NCBI GenBank assembly: GCA_947467345.1
Contig: CANIHD010000014.1
Location: 19,156-83,155 of the forward strand
Direction of reading: 5' to 3'
Source of the DNA: Alphaproteobacteria bacterium
GTDB lineage: Bacteria > Pseudomonadota > Alphaproteobacteria > Micropepsales > Micropepsaceae
Length of the DNA stretch: 64,000 nt
Shown: piece by piece, positions 36,343 to 44,447 of the stretch
How positions within the stretch are numbered: the stretch's first letter is position 1
Layout of the letters: every line of letters starts with the position of its first letter
Program-made: the position numbers and the translations under genes
Notes under the pieces: model-generated
Seen by the model: only the letters and a program-made list of their open reading frames with translations
What the model was told of the DNA's origin: nothing
Databases searched by the model: none

Positions 36343-36365
36343 CACTTGCCTGTCTATAAGGGGCT

Positions 36366-37853
36366 ATGATCGATCTTCCCATTCCCGATGAGAAAGTGCT
36401 CGCGCGGCGGCAGGAGATTGCGAACGCGCTGCTCCGCATCGTTCCCGACGGTGTGGTGGCGGATCGCGCAACCCTGACCGCCTATGACAGCGACGCGCTG
36501 AACGGCTATCGGCAGATTCCGCTGGTGTGCGTGTTGCCGCGCAATGCCCAGCAGGTGTCGGCGGTGCTGAGTTTTGCAGCGCGCGAAAATATCCGCATCG
36601 TGCCGCGTGGCGCCGGAACCTCACTTTCGGGCGGCGCGCTGCCTTTGGCGGACGGCATACTTCTCAGCCTCACACGCATGAACAACATTTTGGATATCGA
36701 TTACGAAAACCGCTGCGTGGTGGTTCAGCCGGGCGTGACAAATGCAGGCGTCACGCGCGCAGTTGAGGCGCGCGGCTTCTACTACGCGCCCGACCCGTCG
36801 AGCCAGATCGCCTGCACCATTGGCGGCAATGTGGCGGAGAATTCCGGCGGCATTCACTGCCTGAAATACGGCCTGACGACGCATAATCTCATGGGCGTCG
36901 AACTCGTTCTGATCAACGGCGAGCGCGTTCGCATCGGCGGCAAACATGCCGGCGATTGCGGGCTGGATATTCTGGGTGTCATTGCCGGCTCCGAAGGCCT
37001 TCTCGGTGTGGTGACGGAAGCGACATTGCGCATCCTCCCGCGCGCGCCGGTGACGCGAACATTCCTGATCGCTTTCGCCGACACGGAATCGGCCGCGCGC
37101 GCCGTGGGCGAAATCATCGCCGATGGAATTGTTCCCGCAGCGCTGGAATTCATGGACCGGCGCTGCGTCGATGCCGTGGAAGCATTTTGCGCCCCCGGCT
37201 ATCCGCCCGGCGCCGAAGCGATTTTGATCATCGAACTCGACGGCATGGAGGTCGAAGCCGAGGACGTGTGCCGCCGCGTCTCCGCCATCGCCGCCCGAAA
37301 CCACGCTATCTCCTCGCGCGAATGCGCCAGTGCGGAAGAACGCACGCGCGTGTGGTCGGGGCGCAAAGCCGCGTTTGCCGCCATGGGTCGGTTGCAGCCC
37401 GACATGCTATGCATGGACGGAACCATTCCACGCCGCGCTTTGCCATTTGTCTTGGGCGAAATCGCCGCCATGTCGGAGCGCTACGGGCTCGGCTGCTGCA
37501 ATGTATTTCACGCCGGCGACGGAAATTTGCATCCACTCATCGTGTTCGACGTGATGAAAGACGACGAGCTGGAACGCGCGGAAGCGTTCGGCGCCGAAAT
37601 CTTGAAACTCTGCGTCAAAGTTGGCGGCGTTCTGACCGGCGAGCACGGCGTCGGCGTTGAGAAAAAGGCGCTGATGGGCGAGATGTTTTCGCCGACCGAT
37701 CTAGGCCAGCAGGAGCGGCTGAAATGCGCCTTCGATGCGCGCGGGCTTCTGAACCCCGGAAAAGTATTTCCCATTCTCCATGCCTGCGTCGAGCAGGGCC
37801 ACATGCATGTGCGAAATGGCCGGATACCATTCGCCAATCTGCCGCGAATGTAG
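36366..37853 (+). CDS. glcD: Glycolate oxidase, FAD-linked subunit GlcD
   Basis: 495 residues. The FAD-binding PCMH domain has NIRIVPRGAGTSLSGGALP, GVTNAGVTRAVEARGFYYAPDPSSQIACTIGGNVAENSGG and GLDILGVIAGSEGLLGVVTEATL. The C-terminal part has CNVFHAGDGNLHPLIVFD and VGGVLTGEHGVGVEKK. GlcD oxidises glycolate to glyoxylate at the inner membrane as a GlcDEF complex. AAGGGG stands just before the ATG. glcE follows after 3 bp. Confidence 0.95.
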   Translation: MIDLPIPDEKVLARRQEIANALLRIVPDGVVADRATLTAYDSDALNGYRQIPLVCVLPRNAQQVSAVLSFAARENIRIVPRGAGTSLSGGALPLADGILLSLTRMNNILDIDYENRCVVVQPGVTNAGVTRAVEARGFYYAPDPSSQIACTIGGNVAENSGGIHCLKYGLTTHNLMGVELVLINGERVRIGGKHAGDCGLDILGVIAGSEGLLGVVTEATLRILPRAPVTRTFLIAFADTESAARAVGEIIADGIVPAALEFMDRRCVDAVEAFCAPGYPPGAEAILIIELDGMEVEAEDVCRRVSAIAARNHAISSRECASAEERTRVWSGRKAAFAAMGRLQPDMLCMDGTIPRRALPFVLGEIAAMSERYGLGCCNVFHAGDGNLHPLIVFDVMKDDELERAEAFGAEILKLCVKVGGVLTGEHGVGVEKKALMGEMFSPTDLGQQERLKCAFDARGLLNPGKVFPILHACVEQGHMHVRNGRIPFANLPRM

Positions 37854-37856
37854 CGC

Positions 37857-39035
37857 GTGCAGAAACTTTCCCCTCGCGACGAAACGGAAATCGCCGACAT
37901 TGTGCGCGCGGCAGCGGACGGCGCGTCCTTCGAGATTGTCTCCGGCGGCAGCAAGCGGAATATGGGCCGCGCCACTGAGGCAGGCACTCTTTTGGACGTC
38001 AGCGCTCTTTCCGGAATTGTGGCCTATGAGCCGGACGAGCTGGTGTTGACGGTGCGCGCGGCAACAACGCTCACTGAAGTGACCGCGTTGCTTGCAAGCC
38101 GCAATCAGATGCTGGGCTTTGCGCCGGCAGATTGGGGGCCACTTTTGGGAGCGGAGCAAGGCTCCGCAACGATGGCAGGAATTGTCGGCAGCAATTCCAG
38201 CGGCGCGCGGCGCGTGAAGGCTGGCGCGGTGCGCGATCATCTGATTGGCGCGCGCTTCGTTAACGGGGCCGGCGAAATCATCAAGGCCGGCGGACGCGTG
38301 GTGAAAAATGTTACCGGCTTCGACATCGCTAAATTGATGGCCGGCGCATTCGGCACGCTCGGTGTTTTGACGGAACTGACCTTCCGCGTAGTACCCGCGC
38401 CGCAGGCCGCGCCTGTTGTAGCCTTACGCGATTGCACGCCTGAGTCAGGGTTGCAGGCATTGCGCGACGCGGCTTCATTGCCGCTGGAGGCGACGGGACT
38501 TGCCTATTTGCCAAGCTCGATCTCAGGCCCGCAATTCCCGAACGGCGTGGCTTTGATCCGCGTCGAGGGTTCGCATGACGCCGTGGCCGATAAAACGGCG
38601 CGATTGATGAAAGCTTTTGTGGCGCATGATCCCATCATGCTCGCGGAAGATACAGGCGCGGCTCTGTTTCGCGAGATCGACAATGGCGGCGTCTTCCGCG
38701 GCACAGGCTCCGATCTTTGGCGCCTATGTGTTCCCACCTCGGCGTCTGCCGAGGCTTTGTCAGCCAGCGGTGCTACGAACTGGTATGCCGATTGGGCCGG
38801 TGGGCTTCTCTGGTTGGAATTGCCGGCCACGGAGTCAGTTGCCGCACACCTTCGTGCGATCACGGCCAAGCATGGCGGGCACGCAATGCTGATGCGGGCG
38901 GCAGTGCAGTCACGTAAAACGCTTGCCGTATTCGAACCCGAGCCACCGGCGCGTGCTGGTCTAACGCGGTCGATCAAAGCCGCGTTCGACCCCAAGCATG
39001 TCTTGAACCCCGGTCGGATGTACGAGGATCTCTAA
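37857..39035 (+). CDS. glcE: Glycolate oxidase subunit GlcE
   Basis: 392 residues from a GTG start. It is a shorter second FAD-binding PCMH protein: FEIVSGGSKRNMGRATEAGTLLDVSALSGIVAYEPDELVLTVRA, LGAEQGSATMAGIVGSNSSGARRVKAGAVRDHLIGARFVNGAGEIIKAGGRVVKNVTGFDIAKLMAGAFGTLGVLTELTFRV. GlcE is needed for complex activity. It is tightly packed between glcD and glcF, and its stop overlaps the glcF start (TAATG). Confidence 0.94.
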   Translation: MQKLSPRDETEIADIVRAAADGASFEIVSGGSKRNMGRATEAGTLLDVSALSGIVAYEPDELVLTVRAATTLTEVTALLASRNQMLGFAPADWGPLLGAEQGSATMAGIVGSNSSGARRVKAGAVRDHLIGARFVNGAGEIIKAGGRVVKNVTGFDIAKLMAGAFGTLGVLTELTFRVVPAPQAAPVVALRDCTPESGLQALRDAASLPLEATGLAYLPSSISGPQFPNGVALIRVEGSHDAVADKTARLMKAFVAHDPIMLAEDTGAALFREIDNGGVFRGTGSDLWRLCVPTSASAEALSASGATNWYADWAGGLLWLELPATESVAAHLRAITAKHGGHAMLMRAAVQSRKTLAVFEPEPPARAGLTRSIKAAFDPKHVLNPGRMYEDL

Positions 39036-40300
39036 TGCGTACGGCGTTCAGCGAGGAGTTGCTTAAAGATCCGCATCTGAAAGATGCCGAACGTAATTTG
39101 CGTAAATGCGTGCATTGCGGATTTTGCACCGCCACCTGCCCGACCTATCTGGTACTGGGTGACGAGCGCGACTCCCCGCGCGGTCGCATCGCGCTGATGC
39201 AGAACATGCTGGAAAGCGGCACTGCGCCTTCGCCGGAAACGGTGAAACATCTCGACCGCTGCCTCTCATGCCTTGGATGCCGCACCACCTGCCCGTCCGG
39301 TGTCGACTACGCGTCGCTGATCGACACCTCGCGCGTTCATATCGAAAAGCATTATCGGAGGCCGTGGCGCGAACGCATGCTCCGTGCCTTTGTGCTGCAT
39401 ATGCTGATGCGCCCTCGCCTATTCGGGCTCATGGCGCGGGCGGCGCAACTCTTCCACCCACTGACGCCATTGCTTCCGAAAGAATTACGCGCGATGGCTT
39501 CCAAAGCGCCCCGCTTACAGTCTCTTTCGTCAGCACATCGCGAAGAGATCGCGCTCACTTCCGCGGCAACACGCGTTGCTGTTCTGCCCGGTTGCGTGCA
39601 GCGCGAAATGGCGCCGTCCATCGATTTGGCGGCCCGGCGTGTGCTGGCGCGGCGGAATATTTCCGCTGTGCCTCTCACGCAAACTGGCTGCTGCGGTTCA
39701 CTGGCGCTTCATATGGGCCAAGAAGAACTGGCCAAATCTTGCGCCCGCAAAATGATCGCTGCGGTCGAAGCGGAAAACGTAAAATCGCCGTTGGACGGCG
39801 TTCTTATCAACGCGACCGGCTGCGCCGCCTATATGAAGGATTACCCGCGTCTTTTCGCAGGTGACCCGGAGTGGCAAGCGCGTGCTGAACGCTTCGTGTC
39901 CACACTTAAAGATTTCTCGGAAGTCGCAGTCCCTCGCACCGCATCAAACAAAGGCATACGCATCGCCTATCATCCGCCCTGCTCGCTGCAGCACGGACAA
40001 CGCATTCACGGCCTAGGAGAAAAACTTCTGGCCGCAGCCGGCTATGAACTCACCGCTATTCCCGACAGCCATTTGTGCTGCGGTTCGGCGGGCAGCTACA
40101 GCCTATTGCAGCCCGAAATTTCCTCCGAATTGCGAGAACGCAAACTCGCGGCGATACGAAGCACCGGCGCCGAGATCGTGGCGTCAGGAAATCTCGGTTG
40201 CCTGTCGCAGCTTGCGGGCGAGGATGAAGCTCCAACCGTCCATATCGCCGAACTTATCGATTGGGCTGAGGGTGGCCCTAAGCCGGTTTCGCTGCGTTAA
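39035..40300 (+). CDS. glcF: Glycolate oxidase iron-sulfur subunit GlcF
   Basis: 421 residues. Two 4Fe-4S motifs near the N-terminus (CVHCGFCTATCPTY and CLSCLGCRTTCPSGVDY) pass electrons from the flavin subunits to the quinone pool. Two CCG-type domains follow (LTQTGCCGSLALHMG, then PDSHLCCGSAGSYSLLQPE). The gene overlaps glcE by one base and ends the operon. Its last 23 bp overlap the end of the O-antigen ligase remnant on the other strand, a hint that the downstream boundary was set by recombination. Confidence 0.95.
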   Translation: MRTAFSEELLKDPHLKDAERNLRKCVHCGFCTATCPTYLVLGDERDSPRGRIALMQNMLESGTAPSPETVKHLDRCLSCLGCRTTCPSGVDYASLIDTSRVHIEKHYRRPWRERMLRAFVLHMLMRPRLFGLMARAAQLFHPLTPLLPKELRAMASKAPRLQSLSSAHREEIALTSAATRVAVLPGCVQREMAPSIDLAARRVLARRNISAVPLTQTGCCGSLALHMGQEELAKSCARKMIAAVEAENVKSPLDGVLINATGCAAYMKDYPRLFAGDPEWQARAERFVSTLKDFSEVAVPRTASNKGIRIAYHPPCSLQHGQRIHGLGEKLLAAAGYELTAIPDSHLCCGSAGSYSLLQPEISSELRERKLAAIRSTGAEIVASGNLGCLSQLAGEDEAPTVHIAELIDWAEGGPKPVSLR

Positions 40301-40871
40301 AATGGCTGATGAAGCGAAAGCGGCCCGCAGCAACCGGCGTGTGATAGGCGCGCGCGGCCAAAGCAAGGCCCCAGATCAGGCCCATATTTATGTAGAGATG
40401 GCGCCAATGATTGCTGTCGATCAAAAAGCCCTGAAGCGCGTGTACAACGAAACTCGCCAGCGCCACCACCGCAATACCGCGCAATGAAGGCGGCAATTTC
40501 AGCGCGCGGATCCCAGCGCCAATCGTCAGGACTGTAAGCCCGCCCCAGCCGGCAATCGACATCAGTCCGCCCGAGACGAATACATTCACATAAACATTGT
40601 GCGGCATGAGTCCCCAAATATGCGGCCACTGGAAAAGGCCGATGCCGAGGGGATGCTGCAACGCCATCCAGAAAGCCGCCTGCATGCTTTCGAAGCGTCC
40701 GCCGGCGGCGGTGTCATAGGATTGCGCTAGAGCGAAGCGCTGCACAAAGAGATCACGCACCTCGGGCAGTGTCAGTGCCCAGCCAATGGCGATTGTAGCA
40801 ATCGCAGTCAGCGCAAGAACGAAGCCGGCGAGCCGCGTACGTTGCCCGCCATTGGCCGATCTGATCTTCAA
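40278..40871 (-). pseudogene. 3' remnant of an O-antigen ligase/polymerase (Wzy_C) gene
   Basis: The 197-residue frame matches only the C-terminal half of O-antigen ligase-like membrane proteins. AAGGRFESMQAAFWMALQHPLGIGLFQW is the conserved periplasmic loop, followed by MPHNVYVNVFVSGGLMSIAGWGG and further membrane segments. Full proteins have 400-450 residues and about 12 segments; here the first half is missing. The apparent start is a TTG inside what looks like another gene's 5' end (see the permease fragment at 40837-40899). It is best read as a truncated gene, though a short membrane protein could still be made. Confidence 0.75.
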
Positions 40872-40899
40872 GCGATGAAGAATGATTGGGCGACGTCAT
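40837..40899 (-). pseudogene. 5' fragment of a PadR-linked permease-prefix gene
   Basis: Directly after the PadR stop, an ATG at 40899 opens a frame reading MTSPNHSSSLEDQIGQWRA. That is how proteins with the permease prefix domain begin (L-x-x-QI-x-x-WR), and they usually follow a PadR gene of this type. After about 19 codons the family match stops and the sequence becomes O-antigen ligase in another frame. I read it as the truncated first gene partner of PadR. The call rests on a short match and the expected gene order. Confidence 0.5.
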
Positions 40900-40902
40900 C
40901 GC

Positions 40903-41265
40903 TTATGCTCCTCGCGGAAGCGCTACGGGAGCGATTACGAGCGCGCCCCAGATGTTTTGCAGTGTGGCGTCCACCGCTTGCCATTGCTGGCGCTCTTCGG
41001 CGAGCTGAGCGCGGCCCTGTTCCGTGATGCGATAATATTTGCGGCGGCGGCCCGTTTCGGCGACCTCCCACTCGGCCTCGATATGGCCGAGCCGCTCGAG
41101 CCGATGGAGGACCGGGTAGAGCATTCCGTCCGTCCACTCCATGCGCCCGCGCGAAAGCTCCCGCACGCGCTTGAGGATGGCGTAGCCATAGCCCTCCCCC
41201 TCCGCCAGGATCGCCAAAACGATCGGGGTCGAGGACGCGGCTATCAAGTCTTTGTTTATTTTCAT
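40903..41265 (-). CDS. PadR family transcriptional regulator
   Basis: About 120 residues from ATG 41265. It shows the PadR winged helix: ASSTPIVLAILAEGEGYGYAILKRVRELSRGRMEWTDGMLYPVLHRLERLGHIEAEW, then GRRRKYYRITEQGRAQLAEERQQW. This subgroup normally controls a downstream permease gene, which here appears to be destroyed. The ORF track begins 19 codons earlier in a stretch without family match. Inverted ATACATA sites lie 52-72 bp upstream of the start and are likely autoregulatory operators. The first 80 residues are intact, so it may still repress. Confidence 0.9.
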   Translation of the reverse strand: MKINKDLIAASSTPIVLAILAEGEGYGYAILKRVRELSRGRMEWTDGMLYPVLHRLERLGHIEAEWEVAETGRRRKYYRITEQGRAQLAEERQQWQAVDATLQNIWGALVIAPVALPRGA

Positions 41266-41301
41266 GATTCTTAACGCACGGCGATGGCGGATATGCCCAC
41301 C

Positions 41302-41337
41302 ATACATACCAGCATTATACATAGCAGTGTTATGTAT
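41302..41337. promoter_or_regulatory. ATACATA half-sites, probable PadR operator
   Basis: ATACATA occurs at 41302-41308 and 41317-41323, and its inverse TATGTAT at 41331-41337. The last two form an inverted repeat with a 7-bp spacer. They lie in the divergent gap between the PadR gene and the cytochrome gene. PadR proteins often bind repeats of ATGT/ACAT type. Binding is inferred from position and shape. Confidence 0.55.
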
Positions 41338-41401
41338 TCAAGTCGTCAGACGTCATAGGCGCATGGCAGAATGCGTCGGACGCTTCACCGCCGAGTTCTC
41401 G

Positions 41402-41707
41402 ATGCTTCGCCTCTCCGCGCTCATTGCTGCGCTCGCCCTGTTGCCGTTCATGGCGCCAGCACGAGCCCAAACGCCGTTGGAAGCGGGCGCGCGGATCTAC
41501 GCGAAGAAATGTTCCGAATGTCACGGCGCGCGCCTGCGCAATCCGGGCACCTCGTTCGACCTCAAGAAATTGAAAGCCGATGAGCGCGCACGCTTCGAGA
41601 AATCGGTGCTGGACGGCAAAGGGCAGATGCCGCCCTGGCGCGGCGCGCTCAGCGAAGAACAAATCGGCCAGCTCTGGGCCTATGTCCGCGAATACGCTTA
41701 CGAGTAA
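41402..41707 (+). CDS. Small secreted monoheme c-type cytochrome
   Basis: About 101 residues from the ATG at 41402, which begins the signal peptide (LRLSALIAALALLPFMAPARAQ). The ORF-track start at 41252 would run through the PadR promoter. The heme site is CSECH at about residue 36, and the distal Met is probably in GQMPPWRGALSEEQIGQLWAYVREY, a typical cytochrome c class I ending. It should carry electrons in the periplasm. It shares a divergent promoter region with PadR, but no functional link is evident. Confidence 0.85.
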   Translation: MLRLSALIAALALLPFMAPARAQTPLEAGARIYAKKCSECHGARLRNPGTSFDLKKLKADERARFEKSVLDGKGQMPPWRGALSEEQIGQLWAYVREYAYE

Positions 41708-41793
41708 TTTAAGTTGGAAGTGCCGGCCGTTGTGCCCAAACGGAAACGGGCGACCGTTGCCGGCCGCCCGCTCCAATCAACAAACGATGCGAA

Positions 41794-41997
41794 TTACACC
41801 GCTTTCAGATTGACCGCTTTGACGCCGCGCGGGTCGGGCTGAACGTCGAACGAGACCTTCTGCCCTTCCGTCAGCGTACGCAGACCAGCCGCTTCGACAG
41901 CGGTGGCATGGACGAACACGTCCTTGCCGCCGGTCTCCGGGGCGATAAAACCGAAGCCTTTGGTTGCGTTGAAAAACTTTACGGTTCCGATTGCCAT
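41794..41997 (-). CDS. cspA: Cold-shock protein, CspA family
   Basis: 67 residues, the standard size. [35 protein letters not shown] has both RNA-binding motifs (KGFGFI and DVFVHA), followed by [12 protein letters not shown]. It is an RNA chaperone. AGGAG lies upstream of ATG 41997, so the 20 extra residues of the ORF track are leader. The 190 bp upstream (41998-42187) have no gene and are long enough for a structured cold-shock leader, though I cannot show one. A GC-rich inverted element separates it from the convergent cytochrome gene. Confidence 0.93.
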   Translation of the reverse strand: MAIGTVKFFNATKGFGFIAPETGGKDVFVHATAVEAAGLRTLTEGQKVSFDVQPDPRGVKAVNLKAV

Positions 41998-42187
41998 GAC
42001 AATGCTCCTAACGTGAAAACCGCCCGTGCAACATGCGCGGACGCTACGAAGGCGCAATCATTGGGAAGTCTACCGTCTTGCCAGGCGCGCATAACGCGGG
42101 TCGGGGTCTTAACAGGTGCGCTTCGTCTAACGGGACGCCTCGTATCTGCGTTATATGGCCCCGTTTGCCCGGGCGGCAAGCCAAGTT

Positions 42188-42457
42188 CTAGTGACTGGGC
42201 GCTTTTTTCATAGCGCGCTTACGGAGCCGCGCGGCCGGCGCGGGCTCTTTGCCGGCCTTCACAGCCGCGTCGCTTTCAGCGCGTTCGTCCTCTTCCTTGG
42301 CGAGGCGCAGCGCCTTCAGCCGCGCAATCTTGCCGGTGTCGGCTGCGTGGGCGCGCTCGCGCTCGTGGCGGAACACATCATCGCGTTGGGAGATTTTGGC
42401 GAACTGGTCTTGAGCCTTGCGGCGCCCCACATTCCGGCGTGAATCATTCTCGGCCAT
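42188..42457 (-). CDS. Small basic, highly charged protein of unknown function
   Basis: About 89 residues from ATG 42457, which is preceded by GGAAAGGGA. The sequence is rich in Arg, Lys, Glu and Ala with strong helix propensity (RDDVFRHERERAHAADTGKIARLKALRLAKEEDERAE) and a basic C-terminus ending KRAMKKAPSH. Similar short proteins are common in Rhizobiales and are listed as hypothetical. It might bind nucleic acid, but nothing in the sequence shows this. It lies between cspA and the sigma-factor locus, on the same strand. Confidence 0.7.
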   Translation of the reverse strand: MAENDSRRNVGRRKAQDQFAKISQRDDVFRHERERAHAADTGKIARLKALRLAKEEDERAESDAAVKAGKEPAPAARLRKRAMKKAPSH

Positions 42458-42592
42458 TGGGGCAGTCCCTTTCCCACGGGTAGCTGAGCCCAGCATAGCG
42501 GAAGGGGCCCGAATTTCCACCGGGTGGACGCGGTTTTGCAGCGTCTTGGGTCGCGAAACCGCAGATTTGTTAGGTTAACGGGCCTAGCGAGA

Positions 42593-43000
42593 CTAGATCG
42601 TGCTCATGGTCCGCGCAGCGTAAAAGCCAATCGCAGCGGAGACACCAGTGATCATCGATCCCCAGGCAATGTCGACAATCGCCACCTTCACGGACCAGAG
42701 CTTGAGCACGGCAAGATTGGTCAGATCGAAGGTCATGTAGCAGAAGAATCCGAACAGAGCGCCGTAGATGAAGGCGCTTGAGACGGTGCCGATCTTGAAC
42801 GCCGGCGCCACCGCGAAAATCATCAGACCGACAACCTACAAAAGATAGAACAGCACGGCAGCGACAATGTTGGGATTGTCGGTGAGCATCTCGCCGATCT
42901 CGGCGCGAAATATCGCGCCGCCCAACGTGCGCAGCCAGATAAGATCGAACACGATCATGAAGAGCGCGGCGGCAACATAGGCGATCGCGAAGGGCAGCAT
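42593..43000 (-). pseudogene. DUF2177 membrane protein gene interrupted by an in-frame TAG
   Basis: Two ORF-track entries (42836-43039 and 42593-42823) are in the same frame and make one 135-residue DUF2177 protein: FAIAYVAAALFMIVFDLIWLRTLGG, then AVLFYLL, a TAG at 42836-42838, then VVGLMIFAVAP and GALFGFFCYMTFDLTNLAVLKLW. Relatives usually have Tyr at the stop position, so a single base change would explain it. Four membrane segments are expected in the intact protein. It starts 14 bp after the ChrR stop, and DUF2177 often sits with ChrR-type stress genes. Real inactivation, stop readthrough and a sequencing error are all possible. Confidence 0.8.
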
Positions 43001-43014
43001 GCGGAATCCTTCGC

Positions 43015-43635
43015 TCACATGAATTGGCGGACGACCCACCCGGCAATACCGGGAAGACGCGGCGTGCCTTGCGAGCCGATGAGACAGACGCAGGCCTCGT
43101 CGGACGAAACGACGGGACTATGCGCGTGCGTTCCGTCCAGTTCCTGAAAATCGCCCGGACCGTATTCCACGCCGTTGTCGCTGAAGCGGCCGCACAGCAC
43201 CAAGGTCATTTCAACGCCGTCATGACCATGATGCGGCAAAGCGCGACCCGCGCCGGCATAAAGAAGATAGGCGCGCAAATCGGTGGTGCGGTCGTCGATC
43301 ACCGACGCCATTCGGATGCTCGGCCCGATCCAACGCGACTGGCGAAATTTTTCATCGATGCCGGCGAGAACCGATGTCGCCATCAGCGGCACGGCTTCCA
43401 CCGGCGCCGGTGAATCAAGCCTCTCGAGCGCTACGGACAAAGCTTCTTTGCTCAATTCCGGTTGCGGCAGCGATTCCAAATAGGCGCCGCCGAATGCGTT
43501 CCAGACATGTCCTGCACGGCGGCAAACCTCGCAGAGATGAAGATGCGCGGCGGCGACCAATTCCAGCGCCGGAGGCAACGAACGCGCGGCGAAGGCCATA
43601 AGCGTGGAATCGGAAGGGTGATGCAACGCGGTCAT
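43015..43635 (-). CDS. chrR: ChrR-type anti-sigma factor (zinc-binding cupin)
   Basis: 206 residues with the two-domain ChrR plan. The N-terminal anti-sigma domain has the zinc motif H-x3-C-x2-C in AAHLHLCEVCRRAGH (about residues 31-38). The C-terminal cupin contains LPHHGHDGVEMTLVLCGRFSDNGVEYGPGDFQELDGTHAHSPV. ChrR holds the ECF sigma factor inactive until singlet oxygen or organic peroxides appear. Its ATG overlaps the sigma stop (ATGA), the standard arrangement for the pair. Confidence 0.9.
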   Translation of the reverse strand: MTALHHPSDSTLMAFAARSLPPALELVAAAHLHLCEVCRRAGHVWNAFGGAYLESLPQPELSKEALSVALERLDSPAPVEAVPLMATSVLAGIDEKFRQSRWIGPSIRMASVIDDRTTDLRAYLLYAGAGRALPHHGHDGVEMTLVLCGRFSDNGVEYGPGDFQELDGTHAHSPVVSSDEACVCLIGSQGTPRLPGIAGWVVRQFM

Positions 43636-44204
43636 AGAATGTCTCCAAGGGACGCACGCAACCGCGCCATCGCAAGACGCAGGCGGGATTTGACGGTGCC
43701 GAGCGGAATGCCGAGATCACGCGCGATTTCGGCATGCGGCTTCTCTTCAAAAAACGACAGGCGAACAACTTCCATTTGATCCGCAGACAACTCACGCATG
43801 GCGACGCGCACACACGTCTCGCGCTCTGCAGCAAAGACCGACGCGCTTGCATCGTCGCTTTCCGGAAAAGCGGCGGGGTCTATCGCGTAGGCCTGGAGAC
43901 GGGGCGTGCGCCGCAAGAGGTCGATACGCAGGTTTCGCCCAACCGCGAAAATCCAGGTCGATGCCGAACTGCGCGAAGGATCGAAACGATCGGCTTTGCG
44001 CCACACGGTAAGCATTGTTTCTTGAACCAGCTCTTCGGCCTGCGCGGAATTCATTCCAAGCCGCATAAAATAAGATTTCAAACGCGGCGCGAATTCCAGG
44101 AACAAAGTCGCGAAAGCCACGCGATCTTTTGTAGACGCTATTGACGCCAACAAGAGCGAGCCGACCTCCAGGGGGGGCTGAGGCGGTTCGGCCTGCGCCG
44201 GCAT
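43632..44204 (-). CDS. rpoE: ECF sigma factor of the RpoE/ChrR (ECF11) type
   Basis: About 190 residues. Region 2 reads AFATLFLEFAPRLKSYFMRLG and AEELVQETMLTVWRKADRFDPSRSSASTWIFAVGRNLRIDLLRR; region 4 reads LSADQMEVVRLSFFEEKPHAEIARDLGIPLGTVKSRLRLAMARLRASLG. It is coupled to ChrR by a 4-bp overlap, which defines the group. The ORF track begins at GTG 44288; the ATG at 44204 is closer to the family length. A TGATCC-type promoter at 44293-44322 would place a transcript start almost exactly on that GTG, so a leaderless longer form cannot be excluded. Confidence 0.9.
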   Translation of the reverse strand: MPAQAEPPQPPLEVGSLLLASIASTKDRVAFATLFLEFAPRLKSYFMRLGMNSAQAEELVQETMLTVWRKADRFDPSRSSASTWIFAVGRNLRIDLLRRTPRLQAYAIDPAAFPESDDASASVFAAERETCVRVAMRELSADQMEVVRLSFFEEKPHAEIARDLGIPLGTVKSRLRLAMARLRASLGDIL

Positions 44205-44292
44205 CAGGCTTGGCACCCGCAACACAATGGCGAATTGCGCAGGCGCATAGGCCCGACAAGCAACGGCGTGATGGTCAATAGCGTCCACAATT

Positions 44293-44322
44293 TCATTACG
44301 GACGTGAACGGAAAATGGATCA
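44293..44322 (-). promoter_or_regulatory. TGATCC-N18-TAATGA promoter of the sigma/ChrR operon
   Basis: TGATCC (44322-44317) and TAATGA (44298-44293) are 18 bp apart on the minus strand, upstream of the sigma gene. The -35 element matches that described for RpoE/ChrR-type sigma factors, and the spacing is the same as in the divergent promoter at 44412. It suggests autoregulation. Confidence 0.6.
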
Positions 44323-44411
44323 CCTTGGCCTCAGCTTGGGACTTTCCAAGTCTTACTCCAGACGCGAGCAGCAGCGAATAGCGGGATAGTTCCCAGGGCC
44401 GGCGCGATTTG

Positions 44412-44441
44412 TGATCCAGGCCTGGAAATCCCGCGTATAAG
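44412..44441 (+). promoter_or_regulatory. TGATCC-N18-TATAAG promoter of the FAD oxidoreductase operon
   Basis: TGATCC (44412-44417) and TATAAG (44436-44441) are 18 bp apart. A start about 7 bases after the -10 element falls at the ATG 44448, and there is no Shine-Dalgarno sequence, so the transcript is probably leaderless. The match to the sigma gene's own promoter marks this operon as a target of the neighbouring sigma factor. Confidence 0.7.
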
Positions 44442-44447
44442 CTGCCG

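Noticed and set aside
40278-40871. Intact small membrane transporter
   Set aside because: The sequence matches only the C-terminal half of O-antigen ligases and lacks a normal start, so a remnant is more likely.
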